Assembly: GCA_020445745.1 (NCBI GenBank)
Contig: JAGRGB010000200.1
Location: forward strand, 1 to 64,000
From: Rhodocyclaceae bacterium
GTDB taxonomy: Bacteria > Pseudomonadota > Gammaproteobacteria > Burkholderiales > Rhodocyclaceae
Direction: 5' to 3'
DNA: 64,000 nucleotides
Part shown: one piece after another, positions 1-8,856 of the stretch
Position numbering within the stretch: the first letter of the stretch is position 1
Layout of the letters: every line of letters begins with the position of its first letter
Position numbers and translations under genes: made by a program
The notes under the pieces: model-generated
Databases searched by the model: none
What the model was told of the DNA's origin: nothing
Seen by the model: only the letters and a program-made list of their open reading frames with translations

Positions 1-291
1 AAGCGGCTCGGGTGCGCGAAGGGCGTGGATCACACACAGCGGTTTCCCGACAGCCGGGACCACACGCAGCGCACCGCCCTTCGGGCAGGCGACGAATCGG
101 GCAGCGCAGGGGAGAATCACCCGCCATCGCGTTCGACGCCGGCATGCCTGTCAGGATCGCCGATGATTCCCACGGCCAACCGCCGGCGCCTGCGCAGCCG
201 CCTGCTGACGCAGTGAGCGCCCGAATCAGCGCAACCCGCCGAGCCGACATGGACACCTGACGCCTGCGCCGGCCTGGCCCGAAAAAATCGC
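1..291. other. gene-free flank of the DGR locus
   Basis: No open frame here looks like a protein I recognise. The stretch is the 3' flank of the minus-strand DUF4062-FGE gene and ends at the hairpin that follows VR1. I see no TR-like or VR-like sequence in it. Confidence 0.4.
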
Positions 292-310
292 GGCGCCGCT
301 GCGCGGCGCC
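292..310 (-). terminator. hairpin downstream of VR1
   Basis: On the minus strand this reads GGCGCCGCGCAGCGGCGCC: an 8-bp perfect stem with a GCA loop. It starts 52 nt after the end of VR1 and is followed by six T (282-287 on the plus strand are A), so it could act as an intrinsic terminator. The same 19 nt recur after each of the other three VRs, which suggests it is also the cruciform/hairpin used in DGR target recognition. Confidence 0.6.
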
Positions 311-316
311 CACTGT

Positions 317-1600
317 TCAGCGCTTCCGCGGGCCAGCGCCCAGCGGCGCGGCGGCCGGCGAAACGATGGGGGAACCGCGACACACCCGAAAGCCGATGAT
401 GTTGTCGCGGTAGACGGGGGGGAGGCCGCTGCGGTCGGCCGCGCGACAGCCCTGCGGACGGAAGTCCCACGACCCGCCGCGCAACACCCGGAACGCGTCA
501 CCACCCGGCGCGGTCCTGGGCGGCTCATCGGATTCGTTCAGGCACCACTCCCAGACATTGCCGGCCAAGTCGAGCACCCCCTCCGCCGAGCCACCCTGCG
601 GATACACGCCCACCGCGGTGGTCTGTTCGAGATACCAGGGGCCAAGGTTGTCCAGCTTCTCATTCACGTTGGCCATCCCGGGCTGGTAGCGACCGCCCCA
701 CGGAAACTCGCGCCCGTCGGGCCCCGCCGCGGCCCGCTCCCACTCCTGCTCGGAGGACAGGCGGATCTCGTCGTCACCCAGTTGCGCGGACAGCCAGCGG
801 CAGAAGGCGGTCGCCTCGTACCAGCTGACATCGGTGCGCGGGCGGTTGGGCTGCGGCCAAGAGGATTCCGCGGGCCCGGGCATCTTCTTTAGGGCCTGCC
901 ACCAGCGCGCGTCATCGTAGCCGCCGGCGTCAATAAAGCACTGGTACTGGATGTTGGTGACCGGATAGCGCGCGATGAAGAAACGCGGCAGCTCGATCGA
1001 TTGGCCGCCCTGGTAGCGGAACGCACCGGTCGGGATCTCGACCCAGTCGATGTCGGGCAACAAGGTCGCTGCCCGGCGAGTGGCCGACGGGCGACGGATC
1101 GAACGCTCGGCCGCGATCCTAGACACTGAATTCCGGACGGCCAGTGCGAGCTCTGCCGCATCGGAAAACTCCTTGACCACCGCGGTTTCGAGCAGGCGTC
1201 GGCGCCAGGCCTCGATACGCTTGCCGCGCTCGTTGTCGCCGGTCACGCTGTCCATCATGGTTGGGACCCAAGGCGCATCCTCGCGCAGCATGAAGATGAG
1301 CAGAAGCTTGCCGGCAGCGCTGGCCGCCTTCATCTCCAATTCGGTGATCGACAGGCCTTCCGGATTCCCGGCGCCGGACGGCACGAAACCGTAGCGCCAC
1401 GCGATGAGCCCGACATAGATGTCGCACTCGGCGACCCGCTTCAGGCAGACATCGAGCGGACGGTCGTCGCGCGCCAAGTCTTTCTCCATCGCGATGACCA
1501 TGACCCCATGCGTCTGGTTCAGCGCCCGTACCACTGCCTCCCTGTGCTGCTGCAGGTCCTGGAAGCTCGACGAAAGATACACTGTGAGGAACTCGCTCAT
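317..1600 (-). CDS. DGR target 1: DUF4062-FGE-like (C-type lectin) protein
   Basis: 427 aa from the ATG at 1600; an upstream in-frame start at 1636 would add 12 residues, and neither start has a clear Shine-Dalgarno. Residues about 5-110 match DUF4062 (VYLSSSFQDL near the start, then a YVGLIAWRYG segment), a TIR-like Rossmann-type domain common in STAND and conflict proteins. From about residue 180 an FGE-sulfatase/SUMF1-like domain follows, with the [11 protein letters not shown] and RVLRGGSW signatures. The last 60 residues are VR1, so the predicted ligand-binding face is the diversified part. The gene is divergent from the TIR-SLOG gene. Function inferred: a sensor whose binding tip is retuned by the DGR and whose DUF4062 part signals. 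No binding partner can be read from sequence. Confidence 0.85.
   Translation of the reverse strand: MSEFLTVYLSSSFQDLQQHREAVVRALNQTHGVMVIAMEKDLARDDRPLDVCLKRVAECDIYVGLIAWRYGFVPSGAGNPEGLSITELEMKAASAAGKLLLIFMLREDAPWVPTMMDSVTGDNERGKRIEAWRRRLLETAVVKEFSDAAELALAVRNSVSRIAAERSIRRPSATRRAATLLPDIDWVEIPTGAFRYQGGQSIELPRFFIARYPVTNIQYQCFIDAGGYDDARWWQALKKMPGPAESSWPQPNRPRTDVSWYEATAFCRWLSAQLGDDEIRLSSEQEWERAAAGPDGREFPWGGRYQPGMANVNEKLDNLGPWYLEQTTAVGVYPQGGSAEGVLDLAGNVWEWCLNESDEPPRTAPGGDAFRVLRGGSWDFRPQGCRAADRSGLPPVYRDNIIGFRVCRGSPIVSPAAAPLGAGPRKR
363..493 (-). repeat. variable repeat VR1
   Basis: 131 bp aligned without gaps to the TR at 8546-8676. I count 17 substitutions at TR adenines (for example AAC to TTC, GGC, CTC and TAC) and 3 elsewhere: one at the second base, TCC to CCC, and CGT to CGC. 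It encodes residues about 370-412 of the DUF4062-FGE protein. It is the only VR with non-adenine differences, so it may have been copied longest ago. Confidence 0.93.
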
Positions 1601-1794
1601 CACTCGGCCGGCATTCCCTGTTGAGGAGGCCTTCATTCTAGCGGCCCGTCTTCGCGACCGACCACGCCGTTGCGCAGGATCCCGGATACGGCGCCCGCGC
1701 AGACTAGATTAGAAGATCTGGAGCTGGCCCCAACGGCCACCAAAGCGATCCCGCCACGTCCGCCCGTGACTGCTGCACGAAGGAAGCCATTGCC

Positions 1795-3825
1795 ATGCCG
1801 CTACCGTTGCTCGTCCATCTGATCTTCCACCCCGCATCGGATGATGCCCGCAAGCTCGCGATGTCCTTGCACGACGCACTGAACGACGACCCAGCGATTC
1901 CCGGCCTGCGCGTGCCGACCGTGCTGGTCGCCGAGGACGGCAGTGGATTGCCACCGGCCGACTACCGTTTCCTTGAAGCCGAACGCAATGTCATCGTGCT
2001 GCTCGCCGACGACCGCATGGCGATCGAGGCGAGCCAGCTGCCGGCCGGCCGGCGCTCTTGGCCGGACTTCGCCGGCTGGCTGGGAGCGCAGTGCGACGGC
2101 GGCCGGTGCCGGCTGCTTCCGTTCCAGCTGTCGCCCTACGCCTGGCCGATCGACCCCCGCCTCGGCGAAACCAGCTTTCTGCGAGCCTATGCGCGCAGCG
2201 AGGCCTCGCGCGCTGCCTGGATGGCCCGCGCGCTGGTGGTGGAGACCTCGCGCTACCTGCAGGGCGAGGCGCGTGGCGAGCGGGCGCCGGTGCGACTGTT
2301 CCTGAGCCACGCCAAGCAGGACGTGGACAGCGAGCCGCGGGTCTTCGACGAGATCGCCGAGCACCTCGACAACCGCCAGCCGGTGCGCGCCTGGATCGAC
2401 AGCGGGTCGATCCCCGGCGGCTCGCGTTTCGCCGAGGAGATCGAGGCCGGCGTCGAGGATTCGGCGCTGCTGATCCTCGCCACCCGCCACTACGGTGCCC
2501 GGCCGTGGTGCCGCAAGGAGATGTTGCTGGCCAAGCGCCACCAGCGCCCCTTCGTCGTCGTCGATGCGCTGACCGGCGTCGAGACCCGCAGCTTTCCGTA
2601 CGCCGGCAACGCGCCGAAACTGCGCTGGGAGGCCGGCGCGGCCGAGCGCGCGGTCGATCTGCTGCTGAAGGAGACGCTGCGCCACCAGCACGCGCGGCTG
2701 GTGCTGGCGCAGTTGCAGCGCGCAGGCGACGTGGTGCTCGCGGCACCTCCGGAACTCGCCACCGTCGTGCGGCTGGCGAAGGGCAGCCACGTGCTCTACC
2801 CCGACCCGCCCCTCGGCGACGAGGAGATGGAGGAACTGGCGCCCCTCGACCTCACCATCGAGACACCGCTGCAGCGCGCCGCCGAGGGGCATGCGCTGGC
2901 GAAGATGCCGGTCGCCCTGTCGATCTCGGTCAGCCCGGACCTGGCGCACCATGGTCTCACCGCAAAGCACCTGGATGCCGCACTGGTCGAGATCTCCAGG
3001 CAATTGCTGGTGCGCGGCGCGGTGCTCGAATACGGCGGCCACCTGGGCAGCGACGGCTACACGCAGGCGCTGTTCGACATGGCGCGCGAATACGCCGCGC
3101 TGAGCGGGCTGCCGCCGGCCGAACGCATCATCAACGACGTCGGCTGGCCGCTGCCGCTGGAGACCCTGCTGCCCGAGACTCGCGCGAAGAACCAGCGCGT
3201 CGGCGTCTTCCGCCGCATCGCGCGCCCCGAGGGCGTCGAGGCGCTCGACCCGGCGACCTTCGTCGATGAGCCGGCCTACTTCCCAGCCGACAGCGCGGAG
3301 CGCCGCTACGCCTGGGCGCGCGGCATGAGCGCGATGCGCGCCTTCCAGTGCGGCGGCGAAGGCGCCCGCGCGCGCATCGTGCTGGGCGGCCAGACCGGCG
3401 CCCAGGCCGACGGCTCGCCCGTCGACAAGTGGTATTCGGGGCGCATCCCCGGCGTGATCGAGGAGGCGCTGCTGAGCCTGCGCCACGGCCAGCCGCTGTT
3501 CGTGATCGGCGCCTTCGGCGGCGCCGCCGCGATGGTCGCCGAGCTGCTCCAGGGCCGGCGGCCGGCAGCCTTCTCGTGGGACTTCCAGAAGCAGGCGCCG
3601 CACGCCGAGGCGATGCGCGCGCTCTACCTGAAGCATGGGCAGGACTGGGAGGACTACGAGCAGATGGCTGAGTTCTTCGCCGACAGCGGCGTCGATGGGC
3701 TGGCCGCGGGCAACCGGCTCAGCGCCGCCGAGAACCGCGAGTTGTTCGCCTGCCGCGACCTTGGGCGCATCGTCGAATTGCTGCTGACCGGGCTGGCCCG
3801 CGTCAACGGTGCGGGGGTGCCGTAG
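1795..3825 (+). CDS. TIR-SLOG protein within the DGR locus (not a VR target)
   Basis: 676 aa. Residues 1-160 form an alpha/beta domain that resembles a degenerate TIR-like fold. A clear TIR domain follows (about 166-300), starting RLFLSHAKQD, with a WCRKEM segment whose Glu (about residue 241) fits the catalytic Glu of NAD-cleaving TIRs. The C-terminal part (about 370-665) looks like a SLOG nucleotide-sensor domain, with glycine-rich strands EYGGHLGSDGY, IVLGGQTGA and VIGAFGGAA. Established knowledge: TIR and SLOG domains co-occur in nucleotide-signalling antiviral systems, where SLOG binds an NAD- or ADPR-derived ligand. There is no VR, no FGE domain and no VR-type hairpin. It is divergent from target 1. 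A shared effector for the diversified sensors is my inference. Confidence 0.8.
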   Translation: MPLPLLVHLIFHPASDDARKLAMSLHDALNDDPAIPGLRVPTVLVAEDGSGLPPADYRFLEAERNVIVLLADDRMAIEASQLPAGRRSWPDFAGWLGAQCDGGRCRLLPFQLSPYAWPIDPRLGETSFLRAYARSEASRAAWMARALVVETSRYLQGEARGERAPVRLFLSHAKQDVDSEPRVFDEIAEHLDNRQPVRAWIDSGSIPGGSRFAEEIEAGVEDSALLILATRHYGARPWCRKEMLLAKRHQRPFVVVDALTGVETRSFPYAGNAPKLRWEAGAAERAVDLLLKETLRHQHARLVLAQLQRAGDVVLAAPPELATVVRLAKGSHVLYPDPPLGDEEMEELAPLDLTIETPLQRAAEGHALAKMPVALSISVSPDLAHHGLTAKHLDAALVEISRQLLVRGAVLEYGGHLGSDGYTQALFDMAREYAALSGLPPAERIINDVGWPLPLETLLPETRAKNQRVGVFRRIARPEGVEALDPATFVDEPAYFPADSAERRYAWARGMSAMRAFQCGGEGARARIVLGGQTGAQADGSPVDKWYSGRIPGVIEEALLSLRHGQPLFVIGAFGGAAAMVAELLQGRRPAAFSWDFQKQAPHAEAMRALYLKHGQDWEDYEQMAEFFADSGVDGLAAGNRLSAAENRELFACRDLGRIVELLLTGLARVNGAGVP

Positions 3826-3955
3826 GCGAGCCGATCGCCTGCTGCCCGCGAGCGTCAAGCTCTGGTTCCGGGGACTCGCCGCGGTGCCGAGCTGCGGGAG
3901 CGGCGGCTGCGCAGGACGCTGCCCGCGGCATGGCATGTGGCCCGAAACACATCGC

Positions 3956-3974
3956 GGCGCCGCTGCGCGGCGCC
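3956..3974 (-). other. hairpin downstream of VR2
   Basis: On the minus strand this is the same 19-nt perfect hairpin found after the other VRs, 52 nt beyond VR2. The following T-run is degraded (ATGTGTTTC), so it is a poor intrinsic terminator. Conservation despite that favours a role in DGR target recognition. Confidence 0.6.
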
Positions 3975-4022
3975 CAGTGAACAGCGTCTCCGCGAACCAG
4001 CGGCCAGCGCGCCGGTGGTCAG

Positions 4023-5321
4023 CTAAACGATGGGGGAACCACGACACACCCGAAAGCCGATGAAGTCGAAGCGGTAGCCGGGGGAGAAGTTGAGGCGGTC
4101 GGCCGCGCGACAGCCCAGCGGATGGAAGTCCCACGACCCGCCGCGCAACACCCGGGACCTAGAGCCATCGGACTCCCAGGCCGAACCGTCCGAAGGCGCA
4201 CCCTGGTAGTCGTCATGCCAGCCGTCCTGGCACCACTCCCAGACGTTGCCGTGCATGTCGTGCAGGCCGAAGGCGTTGGCCGGGAAGCTGCCGACCGGCA
4301 TGGTCTTTTCCCGGCACTTGCCCTTCTTCGAGCCGTTGTATGTGTAATGGCCGTTGAAGTTCGCCTGCGCCGTACTCAGGCGCTCGCCGAAATGAAACGG
4401 CGTGGTCGTGCCGGCGCGGCAGGCGTATTCCCATTCGGCCTCGCTTGGCAGCCGGTAGGCTTCGCCGGTCTGCGTAGACAGCCACGCACAATAGGCCTGC
4501 CCGTCGTTCCAGCTCACGTTGATGACCGGTCGGTCTCCCCGACCCCAGCCCTCGTCGCCCGGCAACTCGTCGCCCGTCGCGCGGACGAATCGATCGTAGT
4601 CGTCGAAGGTGACCGCATGCACGCCCATCGCGAATGGCTTCGCAATGCACACCTCGTGCCGTGGCCCTTCGTCATCGCTGCGCTCCGGCTCATCCGGCGG
4701 CGAGCCCATCAGGAAACAACCGGCCGGAATCACCACCATCAGCGGCCCTTCGCCGCCGTCTGCGAGCCGATCGCGGAAGGTCGTGCCCGGCGCGGGCGGG
4801 GCCGGTGTTTTGCGTGGCGCCGGTGTTTTGCGTGGCGCCGGTGTTTTGCGCGGAGCCGATGTTTTGCGTGGAGCCGGCGTTTCGGGCGGGGGCGATGCGC
4901 CGGACGGAGCCGTCGTCTTGCCTGCGTCACCGTCGAGATGCAGTGCCAGCGGTTCGAGCAGCTGCACGAGCCCGCCATGCCCGTCCTCCCCTCCCCAGCC
5001 GATCAGGTCGGCGGCCTGGAGTCGACGGAAGCCGTAGGGAGGCTTGACATCTTCGATCAAGGCCGGGAACAGGATGTCCTTGCTCTTTCCGGTGTCGGCC
5101 TCTTCGAGCACGTAGTCGCTGCGAAGAGAGGCCGCCGACCACAGCACGACGACGGCGCGCGCATCATCCAGTTCGCGCTCGATCTCATCGTGCCAGCGCC
5201 GGCCGACCCGGGTGTTCACGTCCTGGAAGACGCGCCAGCCGCGCGAGCGCAACGCGGCCGCAACGAGATCCGCAATCTTGCGGTCGCTGCGGGCGTAGCA
5301 CAGGAAGATGTCGTGGGCCAT
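4023..5321 (-). CDS. DGR target 2: TIR-FGE-like (C-type lectin) protein
   Basis: 432 aa from the ATG at 5321, chosen because the TIR domain starts at once (MAHDIFLCYARSD); the frame stays open for another 136 codons upstream but that extension has no domain. TIR domain about residues 3-125, with Glu in YVLEEAD as the likely catalytic or structural acidic position. A Pro/Lys-rich linker (about 140-175, repeated KTPAPR) leads to a canonical FGE/SUMF1 domain (IPAGCFLMGSPPDEP, then GNVWEWC and RVLRGGSW). VR2 encodes residues about 389-431 and the stop lies 1-2 codons after it, so this protein lacks the short Pro/Ala-rich tail of the other targets. Divergent from target 3 across 379 bp. Inference: NAD-cleaving or scaffold TIR triggered by ligand binding to a diversified lectin face. 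Confidence 0.87.
   Translation of the reverse strand: MAHDIFLCYARSDRKIADLVAAALRSRGWRVFQDVNTRVGRRWHDEIERELDDARAVVVLWSAASLRSDYVLEEADTGKSKDILFPALIEDVKPPYGFRRLQAADLIGWGGEDGHGGLVQLLEPLALHLDGDAGKTTAPSGASPPPETPAPRKTSAPRKTPAPRKTPAPRKTPAPPAPGTTFRDRLADGGEGPLMVVIPAGCFLMGSPPDEPERSDDEGPRHEVCIAKPFAMGVHAVTFDDYDRFVRATGDELPGDEGWGRGDRPVINVSWNDGQAYCAWLSTQTGEAYRLPSEAEWEYACRAGTTTPFHFGERLSTAQANFNGHYTYNGSKKGKCREKTMPVGSFPANAFGLHDMHGNVWEWCQDGWHDDYQGAPSDGSAWESDGSRSRVLRGGSWDFHPLGCRAADRLNFSPGYRFDFIGFRVCRGSPIV
4027..4157 (-). repeat. variable repeat VR2
   Basis: 131 bp, gap-free against the TR. All 19 differences that I count fall at TR adenines, including five AAC codons changed at both adenines to TTC or CTC. It is the most diverged VR and ends at the stop region of the TIR-FGE gene. 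Confidence 0.95.
4801..4890. repeat. 18-bp tandem repeat in the target 2 linker
   Basis: Units start at 4801, 4819, 4837 and 4855, with a degenerate fifth at 4873. The first two are identical and the next two differ at a few bases. On the coding (minus) strand each unit adds one six-residue Pro/Lys-rich repeat to the linker between the TIR and FGE domains. Copy number could change by slippage and alter spacing without breaking the frame. Confidence 0.85.
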
Positions 5322-5700
5322 CGCAAGCCTGGGCGCTTCAATGTCGATCCGCCCCGATGATCGCAAACCCGGCGGCATCCTCAAAGCCCGACGGCATGCC
5401 GCTGCCCGCACCCGGCGGGCGCCCTGCTGCCATCGAAACTCTGCCTTGCCTTTTGCGGTGTCGAAATCTCCCGTCAGCAGCCGCGGATGCCACCAAGAAG
5501 TGACTGGCCGCAGTACCTGGTTCAGGAACGCGATCGCCACGGCGGCGATGCGGACGGCATCCGGGCCGGCGTCCGCGAGCACCTGGCGCATCTCGTTCAC
5601 GCCACCGCGGCAATGCCGGCGCCATGCGGCCGGCCCGGCCTTCACGCTTGCAACGCCCGGCCGTATGATCGCGGCAAGCGCACAGAGATGGCACGGGCCG
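5322..5700. other. divergent intergenic region between targets 2 and 3
   Basis: 379 bp that must hold the outward promoters of both divergent target genes. I cannot point to a convincing -35/-10 pair or operator. Both coding frames are open into it, but the extensions carry no domain. Confidence 0.4.
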
Positions 5701-8436
5701 ATGACGGATACACCACCACGGGTCTTCATCAGCTACGCCCAGGACAAGGGCTTGGTTTCCGCCTGGGTCAGGGATTTCTCGAAGCGGCTCGAGGAGGCCG
5801 GCTTCGACCCGATCCTCGACCAGGAAGACGACGTCCACCCCAAGGGCCTTATTGCCTGGATCGACGATCGTTTTCGGCAGGCAGACTGGGTCGTTTGTGT
5901 CTGCAACTCGACTTACTCGCGGTATTTCGAGGCGGAAGCCGACACCGGCAACGAGGGGCTCGGCGTCGCCCATGAGGCCCGGCTTATCCGTAACGAGCTT
6001 TTCGCGAACAAGGGAGCCAACACGCGCATCGTGCCCATACTGCCGCCATCGGGCCAAAAGGGCGATGTCCCGCATCCGCTGAATCAATACCTCCATTACT
6101 CGATGGAGCTCGAATTCGCAGGTCTTGTAAGCCGCCTGCGCCACCATGGGGGCAACGACGCCAAGGCAGCCGCAAAGAACACACGAGCCAAGACGCCCGC
6201 TCCGGATGGTTCGATCGCCAACCCCTACCCCGGCCTCGCCGCCTTCACGCCCGAGCAGCATGAACTCTTCTTCGGCCGCGACGAGGACACCGCCGCTGTC
6301 GTCGAGCAGCTACGCCGCGACGGATTCGCCAGCGTCATCGGCGGCTCGGGCACCGGCAAGTCCTCGCTGGTCGCGGCGGGCGTTCTGCCGGCGTTGAGGC
6401 AACAGGCGCCGCAGACGCACTACCTGCGCTTCAAGCCGCGAACCGACCCGCTGCGTCGGCTCGCCGAGGCAATCGACGCCATGCTGCCCGAGGACAAGGT
6501 CCAGCTCGGCAAGGCGCGCGGGGAGCGCATCGCGGCGGCCCTCGCGCAGGCACCCGATGACGCGGTCCGCGGCTACCTGCTCGCCGATGCCGCGCCGCTG
6601 CTGGTCTTCGGCGATCAGTTCGAAGAGTTGTTCACGCAGAGCGATTCGCAGCGGCGAGACGCCTTCCGGCCGGTATTCGAGGCACTGCTGCGCCACCAGG
6701 CGATCCGGCTCGTCGTCACGCTGCGCGTCGAGTTCATGGCGCCTTGGATGCAGTGGCTCGGCGGCCAAGCCTTCGCCCGCTCGCTGGTGCCGCTCGACCC
6801 TATCCGCGACGACGCCCGGCTGCGCCGCATCATCGAGGCGCCGGCCGAGGCGGTGGGCGTCCCCGTCGAGCCGGCGCTGCTGGACGAGCTGCTGCCAGCC
6901 GCGCGTGCGCTCGCTGGCGCACTGCCGCTGCTGGCGCTGGCGCTGCAACGCCTGTTCGGCGGCGGAGGCGGGTCGCATGGGATGACGGCGGCCTGCTATC
7001 GGGCCATCGGCGGCCTGGAGGGCGTCGTCCTTACCGCCGTCGCACCGATCGACGCGGCGATCGAGGCCGATGAGGCGCTGGCGGCGGCGAGCGAGCGACT
7101 GTTCGCCGAACTGGCCACGGTGATCGACGGCATCGCCACCCGCCGCAGCGCCGACAGCGAGCGGCTGCGGCGCGAGCCGGGCATTGCCACACTGCTCGAT
7201 GCGCTGCGCGCGATCGGCTTTGCCACCGACCCGGACGAAGGCCACGTCGAGCTGGCCCACGAGAGCCTGCTGCTGCACTGGCCGCGCCTGCGCCAGTGGT
7301 GCGAGCGCTACGCCGACAAGCTCGCGCTGCGGCGCCAGGCGGAGCACGCTTCAGCCGAATGGGCGCGCGCCGGCGAGGGCCTCGGCTCGGCACGCCTCCA
7401 CCAGTGGGGTTGGGAGCGACAGCGCCAGGCCCTGCTGGCCCTGCAGGCAATCCATCAGATCGAACCGAGACGGGACCCGGACTTCATCGACCCTGGCATC
7501 GCCGCCTGGCGCGCCCTGGAAGCCACACTCGACGAGCCGCTGAAGAGCTTCCTCCAACCCGAGCCGCTGCGCCTGCTGGCCGAGTTGAGCAGCGACGACA
7601 CGCCCCACAACCGCCGCGAGGACATCGGCCGCCGCCTGGACCAGATGGGCGACCCGCGCCGCGGCGTCGGTCTCGACGAACAAGGCCTGCCCGATATCGC
7701 TTGGATTGAGATCCCTGCCGGCGAAGTCACGCTGGAGAGCGATCCACCGAGCAGCTTCCCGGTCACGGCCTTCGAAATCGCGCGCTACCCGGTGACCTGG
7801 GAACAGTACTACGCCTTCCTGCACGCCGCAGACGGCTTCCGCGACGCCCAGAACTGGCAGGGCCTGTGCGAGCCGCCGGAGGATTTTGGCGAGCCGAAGT
7901 GGGCCTTCCTGAACCACCCGGCGATCATGGTCTCGTGGTTCGATGCGATGGCTTTCTGCGCCTGGCTCACGCGGCAGTTGGAGTGCGCAAACGGCACGGT
8001 GATCCGCCTGCCGACCGAGTGGGAATGGCAATGGGTGGCGCAGGCCGGTAGCGAGGCGCGTGAATACCCGTGGGGCAAGGATTGGCAGCCGGCGCGCGTA
8101 AACTCGTTCGAATCCGGCATCGGCCGAACCACGGCGGTCGGCATGTACCCGCTCGGCGCAACGGCCAAGCTGCCGGTCATGGACCTGGCCGGCAACGTGT
8201 GGGAGTGGTGCCTGAACGAGTACGATGTCCCAGACCGCGTCGATCCCGGCGTTGGCGCGTCCCGGGTGTTGCGCGGCGGGTCGTGGGGCAACCATCCGCG
8301 GAGCTGTCGCGCGGCCCACCGCGACGACCTCTCCCCCGGCAACCGCCTCGACGGCATCGGCTTTCGGGTGTGTCGTGGTTCCCCCATCGTTCCGCCGGCC
8401 GCCGCGCCGCTGGACGCTGGCTCGCCGGCGCGCTGA
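5701..8436 (+). CDS. DGR target 3: SEFIR/TIR-nSTAND NTPase-FGE-like protein
   Basis: 911 aa from the ATG at 5701, where the first domain begins ([11 protein letters not shown]). Residues about 8-150 are a SEFIR/TIR-type domain. An nSTAND1-type NTPase follows: the lead-in [19 protein letters not shown], Walker [10 protein letters not shown] (about 214-222) and Walker B-like [12 protein letters not shown] (about 300-311), then a helical region to about 640. From about 665 an FGE-like domain runs to the end, with [10 protein letters not shown] and [10 protein letters not shown]3 covers about 854-897. Established knowledge: STAND proteins oligomerise on ligand sensing and bring N-terminal effector domains together. 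Here the sensor end is the diversified lectin-like domain. It lies directly upstream of the TR, in the same orientation. Confidence 0.88.
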   Translation: MTDTPPRVFISYAQDKGLVSAWVRDFSKRLEEAGFDPILDQEDDVHPKGLIAWIDDRFRQADWVVCVCNSTYSRYFEAEADTGNEGLGVAHEARLIRNELFANKGANTRIVPILPPSGQKGDVPHPLNQYLHYSMELEFAGLVSRLRHHGGNDAKAAAKNTRAKTPAPDGSIANPYPGLAAFTPEQHELFFGRDEDTAAVVEQLRRDGFASVIGGSGTGKSSLVAAGVLPALRQQAPQTHYLRFKPRTDPLRRLAEAIDAMLPEDKVQLGKARGERIAAALAQAPDDAVRGYLLADAAPLLVFGDQFEELFTQSDSQRRDAFRPVFEALLRHQAIRLVVTLRVEFMAPWMQWLGGQAFARSLVPLDPIRDDARLRRIIEAPAEAVGVPVEPALLDELLPAARALAGALPLLALALQRLFGGGGGSHGMTAACYRAIGGLEGVVLTAVAPIDAAIEADEALAAASERLFAELATVIDGIATRRSADSERLRREPGIATLLDALRAIGFATDPDEGHVELAHESLLLHWPRLRQWCERYADKLALRRQAEHASAEWARAGEGLGSARLHQWGWERQRQALLALQAIHQIEPRRDPDFIDPGIAAWRALEATLDEPLKSFLQPEPLRLLAELSSDDTPHNRREDIGRRLDQMGDPRRGVGLDEQGLPDIAWIEIPAGEVTLESDPPSSFPVTAFEIARYPVTWEQYYAFLHAADGFRDAQNWQGLCEPPEDFGEPKWAFLNHPAIMVSWFDAMAFCAWLTRQLECANGTVIRLPTEWEWQWVAQAGSEAREYPWGKDWQPARVNSFESGIGRTTAVGMYPLGATAKLPVMDLAGNVWEWCLNEYDVPDRVDPGVGASRVLRGGSWGNHPRSCRAAHRDDLSPGNRLDGIGFRVCRGSPIVPPAAAPLDAGSPAR
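8260..8390 (+). repeat. variable repeat VR3
   Basis: 131 bp, gap-free against the TR only 155 bp downstream. All 16 differences that I count are at TR adenines (for example AAC to GGC, CTC, GAC and CAC; CAG to CGG). The 3' end reads CCCCCATCGT where the TR has CCCACATCGT, a difference shared by all four VRs. Confidence 0.95.
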
Positions 8437-8444
8437 ACACTGTC

Positions 8445-8463
8445 GGCGCCGCGCAGCGGCGCC
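8445..8463 (+). terminator. hairpin and T-run downstream of VR3
   Basis: GGCGCCGCGCAGCGGCGCC, an 8-bp stem with a GCA loop, 54 nt after VR3 and 8 nt after the stop codon. Seven T follow at 8469-8475, so it should terminate the target 3 transcript. The stem and loop are identical to those after the other VRs, which fits a second role as the DGR target hairpin. Confidence 0.7.
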
Positions 8464-8511
8464 GCGCATTTTTTTGCGGCGTTCTCGGCAGGCGTCGACC
8501 ATACTGGCTGG

Positions 8512-8527
8512 GCAGGCTTCGGCCTGC
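8512..8527 (+). other. UUCG hairpin just upstream of the TR
   Basis: GCAGGC-TTCG-GCCTGC: a six-bp perfect stem closed by a UUCG-type tetraloop, ending 18 nt before the TR. It may be part of the structured TR RNA leader. Its role is inferred from position only. Confidence 0.4.
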
Positions 8528-8545
8528 GGGGCGGCCTGGAACCGG

Positions 8546-8676
8546 TCCCGGGTGTTGCGCGGCGGGTCGTGGAACAACCATCCGCAGAACTGTCGCGCGG
8601 CCAACCGCAACAACAACTCCCCCGACAACCGCAACAACAACATCGGCTTTCGGGTGTGTCGTGGTTCCCACATCGT
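8546..8676 (+). repeat. DGR template repeat (TR)
   Basis: 131 bp of non-coding DNA that reads like the end of an FGE domain: SWNNHPQNC, then Asn-rich triplets, then IGFRVCRGS. It contains eleven AAC codons. Randomising both adenines of AAC cannot give a stop codon, which is the classic DGR codon. The four VRs differ from it almost only at adenines, and the adenines lie on the plus strand, so the TR RNA is transcribed rightward. It lies between target 3 and the avd gene, and it lacks the 19-nt hairpin that follows every VR. A GC-rich palindrome at 8689-8706 may end the TR RNA. Confidence 0.95.
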
Positions 8677-8856
8677 CAGCACCCCGGGGCCCGCGCCTGC
8701 GCGGGCAGTCCGGAATTGCCGGCCGACCACGGTTTGCCGGCCGAGGCCGGGGGGCAAAACGATGGCGCAGGCCCGTCCCGTCCGCACGCGGCGGCATCGC
8801 GTCGGGCGCAGAGTCGTGCCGGGCGCCGCCTGGATCCGTTCCCGCGGCGCCCACCT
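8677..8856. other. non-coding stretch between the TR and avd
   Basis: 180 bp with no credible gene. It contains the perfect palindrome GCCCGCGC-CT-GCGCGGGC at 8689-8706, thirteen bases past the TR, which could fold in the TR RNA. In studied DGRs the template RNA includes structured flanks, so this may be functional RNA. Confidence 0.4.

Noticed and set aside
1801-4134. A 777-codon minus-strand open frame opposite the TIR-SLOG gene
   Set aside because: Composition is typical of an antisense shadow in GC-rich DNA; the plus-strand TIR and SLOG motifs are clear.
8546-8676. The TR read as a truncated FGE pseudogene
   Set aside because: It has no start or upstream FGE sequence, and the adenine-only differences to four VRs and its place beside avd and the RT identify it as a template.
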